Source: Cryobacterium flavum
GTDB lineage: Bacteria > Actinomycetota > Actinomycetes > Actinomycetales > Microbacteriaceae
Assembly (NCBI RefSeq): GCF_900103805.1
Contig: NZ_FNIB01000013.1
Span: forward strand, 1 to 64,000
Length of the DNA: 64,000 bases
Direction: 5' to 3'
In this document: positions 8,010-15,103 of the stretch, piece by piece
Layout of the letters: each line of letters opens with the position of its first letter
Numbering within the stretch: position 1 is the first letter of the stretch
Program-made: the position numbers and the translations under genes
Notes under the pieces: generated by a model
The model's input: only the letters and a program-made list of their open reading frames with translations
Databases searched by the model: none
Told to the model about the DNA's origin: nothing

Positions 8010-9085
8010 TCGTTAGGTCCTTCAATGTAGGTGCGGTTGAAATGCAGTCGTTCGAAAATGGGGGCGTCATTGAATCGGAACAGGTCAAATTCTGTTTCGG
8101 CCGCCAGGGACCAAGAGACCCATGAGGGAACAACAAAGAGATCGCCCTTCTCCACGATCTGAGTTTCGCCGTTGAGGACGACGCTGCCGCGGCCCTCAAA
8201 GACCTGCCAGACGCTGGAGCCGACTTCGCGCAGTGCCTCGGTGGTGACACCGGCACGCAGGCGGTGGAACTCGGCGCGGATGGTCGGCATGACGTCGCCG
8301 CCTGTGGTCGGGTTCGTGTAGCGTACGGCCGCGTGGCCCTGGCTGACCGTGGCCGGTTGGCCCTCGTCTTCGAGGAGAAGCTGTTCGCGGAGCGCAGCAT
8401 CCGTGTACTCCCAGCGGTAGGCGGCGATGGGGGAGTTGACGGTGTCCTGCAGTCCGGAGAGCGGGCGAAGCCCGGGGTGAGCCCAGAGCCGTTCGGAGCG
8501 CGAGATGTGCGGCGTGGCTTCATCCGTGACCCGCTCCGTGCCGTACTCAAAGAACCCCGCATCGGCGTAGTGCACAAATGGGATGTCCAGGCCGTCGATC
8601 CAGGCCATCGGCTTGTCCGTGTCGTTGTGATGGCCGTGAAAATTCCAGCCCGGCGTCAACAGAAAATCACCCCGGCGCATGGCCACCGGGTCACCATTCA
8701 CAACGGTCCACACGCCTTCACCTTCGACAACGAAGCGAAACGCGTTTTGAGAGTGGCGGTGCTCTGGTGCGGTTTCATGAGCACCCAGATACTGGATGGC
8801 CGCCCACAGGGTGGGGGTGGCATAGGGGACGTTGCCAAGGCCCGGATTGGCGAGGGCAATCGCACGGCGTTCCCCGCCGCGGCCAACCGGTACGAGATCA
8901 CCTGCGCGCGCGGCCAAGGGATACAGGGTGCTCCAACGCCAGACGTGCGGGATCGCTTTCGGGCTGGGAGCCATGGGCATAAGGTCGGCGATCTCGGTCC
9001 ACAGGGGGATCAGGTTCTCGGTATCGAAATCTCGATAGAGCTGCTCAAGTTGACTTTGTTCCGTGGTGGAATCGATATGTGTCAT
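8006..9085 (-). CDS. nagI: Gentisate 1,2-dioxygenase
   Basis: It opens the ring of gentisate (2,5-dihydroxybenzoate) with Fe(II) and oxygen to give maleylpyruvate. The 359-residue bicupin has the first-cupin iron site around HETAPEHRHSQNAFRFVVEG and the later histidine in WNFHGHHND; the second cupin (VWQVFEGRGSVVLNGE) lacks a full metal site, as usual. Length fits the family. The ATG at 9085 has GAGGAGGTCACC upstream, a strong ribosome binding site. It is first of three coupled genes on the minus strand. A TTCTG-N5-CAGAA palindrome lies 77-93 bp upstream, probably the IclR operator. Confidence 0.93.
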   Translation of the reverse strand: MTHIDSTTEQSQLEQLYRDFDTENLIPLWTEIADLMPMAPSPKAIPHVWRWSTLYPLAARAGDLVPVGRGGERRAIALANPGLGNVPYATPTLWAAIQYLGAHETAPEHRHSQNAFRFVVEGEGVWTVVNGDPVAMRRGDFLLTPGWNFHGHHNDTDKPMAWIDGLDIPFVHYADAGFFEYGTERVTDEATPHISRSERLWAHPGLRPLSGLQDTVNSPIAAYRWEYTDAALREQLLLEDEGQPATVSQGHAAVRYTNPTTGGDVMPTIRAEFHRLRAGVTTEALREVGSSVWQVFEGRGSVVLNGETQIVEKGDLFVVPSWVSWSLAAETEFDLFRFNDAPIFERLHFNRTYIEGPNE

Positions 9086-9161
9086 GGTGACCTCCTCGTC
9101 GCCCGGCTGTGAAACGGATTACTGCACAACATTATGTGCTGCTCGCTTCAGGCATACGTAA

Positions 9162-9178
9162 TTTCTGACAAGCAGAAT
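9162..9178. promoter_or_regulatory. Probable IclR operator upstream of nagI
   Basis: TTCTG-ACAAG-CAGAA is a 5-bp inverted repeat with a 5-bp spacer (one mismatch in the sixth pair). It has the same form and spacer length as the perfect sites at 9982-10000 and 30432-30448. It lies between the 3' end of the iclR gene and the nagI start, where the promoter of the gentisate operon must be. Confidence 0.65.
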
Positions 9179-9193
9179 AAACTACTGGTGGGC

Positions 9194-9991
9194 TTAAGCC
9201 TCGTCGGCGGCATTGGCCGCGATATCCTGCTCCAGCTGACGCCGGGTCTCCAGTACCAGGGGAACCAGCCCCTCATCAAAGAGGCGACGAAAACGGGCCG
9301 CCGGTGTGGCTACGCTGAGCGCCCCGACCACCTGACCCGCTCCGCTGTGAAGCGCGACACCGAGGGCGTCGACGCCTTCTTCAGTGCCCTCGAAATTGGC
9401 CGCGAAGCCATTAGCACGTACCGCGTCCAGCTCACTCAGGAAGCCGGGGTAATCGGCGTCGGGAATCCTGTCACCGCCGATATCGGCACTAGTGCTTCGG
9501 AAAAGCTGCATGAGCATGACCGGATCCAACTCGGCCAGCATAGCCTTACCGCCGGAGGCCCGGTGGGCCGGCAGAACGGTTCCCCGCCTGTCACCGACGC
9601 GCAGGATATTGGAGCCCTCGACAGTGCTGAGAAAGCGCACCTTGGTGCCGACCCGGATCATGAGGTTGACCGTTTCGTTCAACCGGATGGAGAGCAGCTC
9701 CAGGTGCGGCTGCGCCAACGAACGCAGCTGCATGGTCCAGCTCATCTCCGCGGGTCCAACGCCCATGGCGGGGCCGGGCAGGTAGCGTTTGGATTCGTCT
9801 TGGACCGCAAAGCCCCGGTAAATCAGCATGGCCAGCAGCCGATGGGCGGTAGACGGGGCCACGTTAAGCTCCGCGGCGGCCTCTTTGAGGCGGATGCCAC
9901 CTATGTCGCGCAGCAGCTGCACCAGTTGAAGCGCGTTGTCCACCGCGTTGATGGAATACGACGGTTTCTTCTGCAACGATGAATTCTGCAT
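9194..9991 (-). CDS. IclR-family regulator of the gentisate genes
   Basis: A 265-residue IclR protein. The winged helix-turn-helix (residues about 10-70) has RLKEAAAELNVAPSTAHRLL with the recognition helix in STAHRLLAMLIYRGF. The effector domain follows (LNETVNLMIRVGTKVRFL, GTVLPAHRASGGKAML). It lies between the gentisate operon and the divergent 3-hydroxybenzoate hydroxylase and probably responds to gentisate or 3-hydroxybenzoate. The palindrome at 9982-10000 spans its own start codon, so autoregulation is likely. The helix-turn-helix is nearly the same as that of the regulator at 30489-31295 (VAPSTAHRLLAMLIYRGFA versus VAASTAHRLFAMLIYHGFA). The two probably read the same operator. Confidence 0.9.
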   Translation of the reverse strand: MQNSSLQKKPSYSINAVDNALQLVQLLRDIGGIRLKEAAAELNVAPSTAHRLLAMLIYRGFAVQDESKRYLPGPAMGVGPAEMSWTMQLRSLAQPHLELLSIRLNETVNLMIRVGTKVRFLSTVEGSNILRVGDRRGTVLPAHRASGGKAMLAELDPVMLMQLFRSTSADIGGDRIPDADYPGFLSELDAVRANGFAANFEGTEEGVDALGVALHSGAGQVVGALSVATPAARFRRLFDEGLVPLVLETRRQLEQDIAANAADEA

Positions 9992-10000
9992 ATCAGAATT
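9982..10000. promoter_or_regulatory. Probable IclR operator at the iclR start
   Basis: AATTCTG-CATAT-CAGAATT is a perfect 7-bp inverted repeat with a 5-bp spacer. The CAT in the spacer is the iclR start codon read on the other strand. It could control iclR and, on the opposite side, transcription toward nagX. Confidence 0.7.
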
Positions 10001-10080
10001 ATATTGTGGTCAAACCGTGAAATCAGCGACTATCGGAGGACGGATCCCATGCAATCCGTCGTCATAGCAGACACGGCTAA

Positions 10081-10300
10081 CTACCTACGTGGTAGGCGGC
10101 GGGCTGGGCACTGGGCGGGGACGCCTCGGAGCCGTCGCCGCTCCCCCGGCTGGCGGGCCGCTCCTGGCGGCTGGCCTGGGAGTGAACTCGAACTTCCTGG
10201 CCTTTGCCGGGGCGCCGCCCTTGCGGCGCTGCTCCTCGTCGTCATCGGACCCAACTTGAAGTCAACAACCTCGAAAGCAGTAGGAGTGAGCAATGTCTGA
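10081..10300 (+). pseudogene. MFS aromatic-acid transporter, C-terminal remnant
   Basis: No complete gene is present, but a plus-strand translation reads VVGGGLGTGRGRLGAVAAPP, then GGPLLAAGLGVNSNFLAFAG. After one frame change it continues AALAALLLVVIGPNLK to a TGA at 10300. This resembles the last membrane helices of AAHS-type MFS permeases (GRxGAxxxPxxGGxLLxAG). Such permeases carry 3-hydroxybenzoate or gentisate and are usually encoded in these clusters. The fragment is frameshifted and lacks the first ten or so helices, so it is a decayed transporter directly ahead of nagX. The identification rests on a short motif. Confidence 0.55.
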
Positions 10301-11546
10301 TCGCACAACATCCACAGACGTCCTCGTCATCGGCGGCGGTATGGCCGGACTGGCTGGCGCCCTAGCCATGCGAGAGAACGGTGCCAGCGTCACACTGGTA
10401 GAGAGGGCGTCCGAGTTCGGTGAAGTCGGTGCCGGGCTCCAGATGTCGCCCAACGCCGCGCGAGTCCTCAAACGCTGGGGTCTTCTGGACCAGGCGTTGG
10501 AGATTGGCGTGCGGCCCAAACACCTGGTGTTCCGAGATGCCCTAAGCGGAGAAGAGCTCACGCGGCAGACGCTGGGAAGCGAGTTCGAAGAACGGTACGG
10601 TGCGCCCTATCTCGTGATTCACCGAAGCGACCTGCACCGGATTCTTCTCAACGCCTGCGACAAAGCCGGCGTGACCCTAATCAACGACGTGATGATTGAC
10701 CGGGTTGAAACGGTCGACGGCCGCGGCCGCGCGTATGCCCACAACGGTGATGTCTACCAGGCGGATGTCATCCTCGGTGCCGACGGATTGAAGTCGACCC
10801 TACGGTCGGCAGTTTCAGATGATGGACCTGTGCCGTCGGCTTTCGTCGCCTATCGCGGAACAGTCCCGATCACCGACGCCATTCCCCAAGACGACCTGGA
10901 GGACGTCATCGTCTATCTTGGACCGAACTGCCACCTGGTGCAGTATCCGCTGCGCAAGGGCGAACTGCTCAACACCGTGGCCGTCTTCAAATCCCCATCA
11001 TTCGAGCGCGGCGAAGAACAATACGGGGGCGTAGACGAGCTGGAAAAGGCCTACAAGGACTGCGTTCCGGAGGTTCGAAACGCGCTGAAGAACCTGGGTA
11101 CGTCCATGCGCTGGCCCATGTATGACCGTGAACCCATCGACAACTGGGTAGCGGGGCGGATGGTACTCATTGGCGACGCCGCCCACCCCATGCTTCAGTA
11201 TTTGGCCCAGGGGGCCTGTCAGGCACTGGAAGACGCTGCGGTTCTGCAAGACCTAAGTAAGGGCACCGTGTTCACTGACCTAGGTCGCACAAGTGAGGCC
11301 TGGGACGAGGTTCTACGGACGTTCAACGCGGCGCGGTTTCCGCGCACCGCCCAGGTGCAGCGCACAGCACGGATCTGGGGCGAATCCTGGCACGTTTCCG
11401 GAACCGGCCGAGTCCTGCGAAACATGTTGTTCAAGAGCCGTGGCGATGGCAACTATCAGTACAACGACTGGCTGTATGGTCAGTCGCCTGCACTGGTGTT
11501 TGCCTCTGCCGATGATGTCAGTAATGAAACTGTCTCAGCTATATAG
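10293..11546 (+). CDS. nagX: 3-Hydroxybenzoate 6-hydroxylase (FAD monooxygenase)
   Basis: This NADH-dependent flavoprotein converts 3-hydroxybenzoate to gentisate and so feeds nagI. The 417-residue chain has the Rossmann FAD motif VLVIGGGMAGLAGALAM at the N-terminus, a DG motif in ILGADGLKSTLRSA, and the second FAD motif MVLIGDAAHPMLQYLAQGA (GD motif) with QALEDAAVL behind it. Length fits single-component aromatic hydroxylases. The ATG at 10293 follows AGTAGGAGTGAGCA. Salicylate 5-hydroxylase-type alternatives are multicomponent, and a salicylate 1-hydroxylase would not yield gentisate, so the context favours 3-hydroxybenzoate. It is the only gene in the block on the plus strand. Confidence 0.85.
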   Translation: MSDRTTSTDVLVIGGGMAGLAGALAMRENGASVTLVERASEFGEVGAGLQMSPNAARVLKRWGLLDQALEIGVRPKHLVFRDALSGEELTRQTLGSEFEERYGAPYLVIHRSDLHRILLNACDKAGVTLINDVMIDRVETVDGRGRAYAHNGDVYQADVILGADGLKSTLRSAVSDDGPVPSAFVAYRGTVPITDAIPQDDLEDVIVYLGPNCHLVQYPLRKGELLNTVAVFKSPSFERGEEQYGGVDELEKAYKDCVPEVRNALKNLGTSMRWPMYDREPIDNWVAGRMVLIGDAAHPMLQYLAQGACQALEDAAVLQDLSKGTVFTDLGRTSEAWDEVLRTFNAARFPRTAQVQRTARIWGESWHVSGTGRVLRNMLFKSRGDGNYQYNDWLYGQSPALVFASADDVSNETVSAI

Positions 11547-11771
11547 TAACTTTCGGGCGGTGTCAGCGACGCTGGGCGCGTCGCAGACTAAGCCCTTAGC
11601 GGCGCCGAGGACCCGAACTATGGCCTCGTCAGTGCGGTCCTTGTGGAGAACGCGAGCCGACGACTGGTCGCCCAGCTGCGGGTTCATTCCCTGGAACCAG
11701 GTCGCCGCGACTCCATCACCTTCGCTCCGGTCGATAAGCGTTGCCACCTGAAACGAAAAACTCGCTTTCAC
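11535..11771 (-). pseudogene. Antitoxin-like (MbcA/ParS-type C-terminus) remnant
   Basis: A 78-residue frame reads AATWFQGMNPQLGDQSSARV followed by VRVLGAAKGLV. It resembles the C-terminal part of small actinobacterial DUF2384/MbcA-like antitoxins or related XRE proteins (WFxxxNPxLxxxxPxxLI, then an AARAF-like helix). The usual N-terminal DNA-binding portion is missing and no RES-type toxin gene is adjacent, so it is probably a fragment. It overlaps the last 12 bases of nagX on the opposite strand. Identification is tentative. Confidence 0.4.
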
Positions 11772-11812
11772 CTACTGCGGCGGAGCTGTTCTCAGAGCCA
11801 TCACACTTTGGC

Positions 11813-12442
11813 TCAAACGGTTAGGGGACACGGCCCAGGCCCGAGGGCAGCATTCTCTTGCGTGGCAGCGAGTTCTTCTACGAGCGTGAGGCCCTTCACT
11901 GCCCATTCAATTTCGAGGTCGGCGCGCGCAATGAGACCGTCGTAGACGTGTACCTTGTAGGCGACGATAGCGTCGTGCGCGTATTCTGGCTTCGCCGCGA
12001 GGCGCAGTCGCATCAGGTTGGTATCCCGGTTGCGCAATGCCTCGGAATGCTGCAGCCATCCGAGTCGCTTCGCCGCATAGTGATCGCGGTGTTCTCTGAA
12101 CTGACGTCGTGCCGTGTCAAATGACGCGTATTCCAGATACATCGCGTGTAGGTGAGCCACTGAGCGTTCCGCCGGTATTGCGAAGGGCTCTTCAGCCCAA
12201 CGGGCGAGCTCTTCTCGACCGCGATCGGTGATCGTGTACTCGCGCTTCGTAGCGTGTACGCCACGTTCGACGGCTGTCGCCACGATGAGGCCTTCGGTCT
12301 CCATGATGCGGAGTCCCGGATAAATCTGCGAGTGATTCGCTCGCCAGGCGTGTTCGATGGTGTCGCCGAAGATGCGCGCGAGGTCGTAGCCAGTCATCGG
12401 GCCAACGTCCAACAGGGCGAGCAGCGCGTGCCGCAGTGACAT
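11813..12442 (-). CDS. PadR-family transcriptional regulator
   Basis: A 209-residue PadR protein, subfamily with a C-terminal Vir_act_alpha_C-like dimerisation region. The winged helix covers residues 1-80: MSLRHALLALLDVGPMTGYD, then RANHSQIYPGLRIMETEGLI and a wing TKREYTITDRGREELARW. The C-terminal helices are EYASFDTARRQFREHRDHY and similar. It is divergent from the ABC/BVMO operon starting at 12584 and almost certainly represses it in response to an aromatic or related ligand. A palindrome in the shared intergenic region (12501-12526) is the probable operator. Confidence 0.9.
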   Translation of the reverse strand: MSLRHALLALLDVGPMTGYDLARIFGDTIEHAWRANHSQIYPGLRIMETEGLIVATAVERGVHATKREYTITDRGREELARWAEEPFAIPAERSVAHLHAMYLEYASFDTARRQFREHRDHYAAKRLGWLQHSEALRNRDTNLMRLRLAAKPEYAHDAIVAYKVHVYDGLIARADLEIEWAVKGLTLVEELAATQENAALGPGPCPLTV

Positions 12443-12500
12443 GGAACCCCTTCTATGTATTGAGAGAACTAACCCGAGTGTAACAGGCCATGTATGTAAT

Positions 12501-12526
12501 TATTTACCTAAATGTTGACGTAAATA
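12501..12526. promoter_or_regulatory. Probable PadR operator
   Basis: TATTTAC and GTAAATA form a perfect 7-bp inverted repeat separated by 12 bp, in an AT-rich patch between the divergent padR and ABC-permease genes. Spacing of about two helical turns centre to centre fits a dimeric winged-helix repressor. Confidence 0.6.
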
Positions 12527-12583
12527 CCAACAGGTAGTAACGTCGCTAAAAAGTTGTCCAACCAACGGTGGTGGGAGTCGTTC

Positions 12584-13414
12584 TTGAGTAACAACGTCGC
12601 AACGCGTCGGAGCTGGTTGTGGTTCCTTTGGACACCGCTCAACGCAGTTCAGAGAGCGTGGGCAGGCGTCGCGGGCGTTGTCGTTTTCCTCGTGTGTCTG
12701 CAGGTTTTGCCTCTTACGGGCGCCGTCGACCCAAAGCACACGCCGCCGCTGTCAGAGGTCATCTCAGCTCTCGTCAGCCGCCTAGCCACACCTCAATTTT
12801 GGGAAGCACTGCTTAACACGCTGACAACGTGGGGCATCGGCCTCGGCATTTCGGTAGCGATCGGTGTAGTGGCTGGATTGTTGATCGGTGGAATTCCGGT
12901 GGTGCGCGAGTTCACCGCGTCAACGATCGAGTTCCTGCGTCCGATCCCATCTGTCGCGTTCATCCCGCTTGCTGTGTTGCTCTACGGCACCGGGCGTGAT
13001 GCGACGCTGCTGCTCATCATTTACGCGGCTGTGTGGCAAATGCTTATTCAGGTCTCTTACGGGGCGCAAGACGTCGACCCTGTCGCCCGTGACACAGCCC
13101 GCAGTTACCGCTTCCCGAAGGGGTTCACGTTGATCAATGTCGTCGTGCCGACGGTGTTGCCCTACGCGGTCACAGGTTTCCGACTTTCAGCATCTGTTGC
13201 CCTCATTCTTGCCATTACCGGTGAGCTGATAATCGGCACCCCTGGGCTCGGCAAGTTGATCGTGATTGCGCAGGAGTCGGGTGCCGTCGCGAGCATGTAC
13301 GCACTTGTGCTCGTCACGGGTTTCTTGGGCCTCGCAGTGAACGTGATTGTTCGGATGATGGAGCGCCGGGTCCTGCACTGGCACGCCTCTGTGCGACGGG
13401 AGGGCATGAAATGA
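12584..13414 (+). CDS. ABC transporter permease (SsuC/TauC type), first subunit
   Basis: An integral membrane permease of the nitrate/sulfonate/taurine class. The frame begins at 12554, but I favour the TTG at 12584 (LSNNVATRRSW) because GGTGGGAG lies just upstream. One N-terminal helix (VAGVVVFLVCLQVLP) and about five core helices are visible, e.g. GIGLGISVAIGVVAGLLIGG. The EAA-type loop contains ARDTARSYRFPKGFTLINVV. Two adjacent permease genes suggest a heterodimeric channel with the ATPase at 14241 and the lipoprotein at 17778. Substrates of this class include organic anions and aromatic acids; here the BVMO context suggests a catabolic substrate. Confidence 0.85.
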   Translation: MSNNVATRRSWLWFLWTPLNAVQRAWAGVAGVVVFLVCLQVLPLTGAVDPKHTPPLSEVISALVSRLATPQFWEALLNTLTTWGIGLGISVAIGVVAGLLIGGIPVVREFTASTIEFLRPIPSVAFIPLAVLLYGTGRDATLLLIIYAAVWQMLIQVSYGAQDVDPVARDTARSYRFPKGFTLINVVVPTVLPYAVTGFRLSASVALILAITGELIIGTPGLGKLIVIAQESGAVASMYALVLVTGFLGLAVNVIVRMMERRVLHWHASVRREGMK

Positions 13415-14241
13415 GCGCCACTGAGTTGGTTCGTACGGCACGTATGAAGCGTGACTCCGGAATCGGCAAGCAGGTGCGAAAAGTGCTCGCCGTCGTCGCG
13501 TTGCCGATCGTATTGATCGTGACGTGGTGGTTTTCCTCTGCGGGTTCGCAGAACTTCTTCTTCCCCCCGCTCGAGCAGATTGTCACGGCGTTCCAGCCGA
13601 CCTGGTTCACGGGGGCCATTGAGACCGAGGTCTTGCCGTCTGTTTGGCGGCTGCTGGGGGGCTACCTCGTTGCCGGCGTGATCGGCATCGGGCTCGGAGC
13701 GCTACTCGGCAGTTCTCCGGTATTGCGGGCATTTACTGAGCCGGCGCTCGAGTTCTTGCGTGCGATTCCGCCGACGGTCATGATTCCGATCCTGATCCTG
13801 TTTCTCGGTATCGGCGCAGAGATGCGCGTCGTGGTCATCGCCATCGGTGCGCTCTGGCCGATCTTGCTGAACACTATCGAAGGTGTGCGCGCCATCGACG
13901 AGGTACTGCGGGACACCGCGCGTGTCTACCGACTAACTCCCATGATGCGCTTCAGCACACTGATCCTGCGCGGCGCGAGCCCGCAGATCGTTACGGGTGC
14001 TCGCCAGGGACTGTCGGTCGCGATCATCCTCATGGTCATCTCTGAGATGTTCGCCGCACAAGACGGCATCGGCTTCACGATCATTCGATTCCAGAAGAGT
14101 TACGCGATGCCCGAGATGTGGAGCGGCATTCTGCTACTCGGCGTTCTCGGCATCGTGCTGTCTCTCATCTTCAAGCTCTTCGAATCAATCTCACTGAAGT
14201 GGTACTTCGGACTTCGCCAGTCACAACGAGGAGGCAACTAA
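13411..14241 (+). CDS. ABC transporter permease (SsuC/TauC type), second subunit
   Basis: A 276-residue permease paralogous to its upstream neighbour: N-terminal helix VLAVVALPIVLIVTWWF, core helices such as GYLVAGVIGIGLGALLG, and the loop LRDTARVYRLTPMMRFSTLI. The FLRAIPPTVMIPILI segment matches FLRPIPSVAFIPLAV of the first subunit. Its ATG overlaps the first permease stop (ATGA, 13411-13414) and its own stop overlaps the ATPase start. The three are made together as one importer. Confidence 0.87.
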   Translation: MSATELVRTARMKRDSGIGKQVRKVLAVVALPIVLIVTWWFSSAGSQNFFFPPLEQIVTAFQPTWFTGAIETEVLPSVWRLLGGYLVAGVIGIGLGALLGSSPVLRAFTEPALEFLRAIPPTVMIPILILFLGIGAEMRVVVIAIGALWPILLNTIEGVRAIDEVLRDTARVYRLTPMMRFSTLILRGASPQIVTGARQGLSVAIILMVISEMFAAQDGIGFTIIRFQKSYAMPEMWSGILLLGVLGIVLSLIFKLFESISLKWYFGLRQSQRGGN

Positions 14242-15071
14242 TGACCATCAGCGATTCCGTAAGCGTCCAATCGCCAGACGTCCTGCTGCAAGTGAGGGGG
14301 CTCCGCAAGACCTACGAGGTCCGCAATGACCCCATCGAGGCGATCCGTAGGCTGACCTTCGACATTCACGCGGGTGACCTGGTCTGCATCGTAGGCCCGT
14401 CTGGTGCCGGGAAGACCACGCTGCTGCGTTCGTTGGCTGGCCTGCTGACACCCTCGGGCGGCAGTGCAAAGCTCGATGGTGAAGAGATCGTTGAGCCGCC
14501 GAAGGGCATGGCTGTGGTCTTTCAGGAATACGCTCGCTCGCTCTTTCCGTGGCTCACGATCGCGCAGAACGTTGCCCTGCCGCTGAAGGCTCAGGGGGTC
14601 GATCGTGCGACGCGCGCCGAGAAGACTGCAAAGGCACTTGAGGCCGTTGGCCTCGCTGACGTTGCGAAGCGCTACCCATGGCAGCTGTCTGGCGGTATGC
14701 AGCAGCGTGTGGCGCTTGCCCGTGCCGTGGCATACGAGCCGCGCATTCTGCTCATGGACGAGCCTTTCGCGGCCGTCGACGCACAGACACGCGCCGACCT
14801 CGAAGACCTGGTTCGTAACCTTTGGCACCGACTGGGCTTGACCGTGTTGTTCGTGACGCACGACATCGATGAGTCGATCTACCTGGGCCAGCGAGTGCTC
14901 GTCCTCTCGAACCGCCCCACCGAGATCCTTGACGATATCGCCATAAACCTTCCCGATGAGCGCGACCAGCTCACCACGAGAAACGAACCCGAGTTTGCCC
15001 GCCTTCGCGCTGAGGTCTATGAGCGAGTTCAGCAGGCGAAGGCCGGTCGTCGACCGGGCGACGCCGCCTAA
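14241..15071 (+). CDS. ABC transporter ATP-binding protein (SsuB/TauB type)
   Basis: A 276-residue ATPase that drives the importer. Walker A is GPSGAGKTTLLRSLAG, the Q-loop VVFQEYARSLFPW, signature LSGGMQQRVALARAVAYEP, Walker B RILLMDEPFAAVD and the H-loop VLFVTHDIDESIYL, all intact and in order. I use the ATG at 14241, preceded by GAGGAGGCAACT and overlapping the permease stop by one base; the longer frame upstream has no similarity. The QEYARSLFPW form is common in transporters for aromatic or pyrimidine-like substrates, but the ligand cannot be read from the ATPase. Confidence 0.92.
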   Translation: MTISDSVSVQSPDVLLQVRGLRKTYEVRNDPIEAIRRLTFDIHAGDLVCIVGPSGAGKTTLLRSLAGLLTPSGGSAKLDGEEIVEPPKGMAVVFQEYARSLFPWLTIAQNVALPLKAQGVDRATRAEKTAKALEAVGLADVAKRYPWQLSGGMQQRVALARAVAYEPRILLMDEPFAAVDAQTRADLEDLVRNLWHRLGLTVLFVTHDIDESIYLGQRVLVLSNRPTEILDDIAINLPDERDQLTTRNEPEFARLRAEVYERVQQAKAGRRPGDAA

Positions 15072-15103
15072 TGCCAGTACGCCTAAAGAGAAAGAAGGAC
15101 AAT

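Noticed and set aside
9124-9139. GCACA-N6-TGTGC dyad ahead of nagI
   Set aside because: Short, present only once, and not like the shared IclR palindrome; not enough to call an operator.
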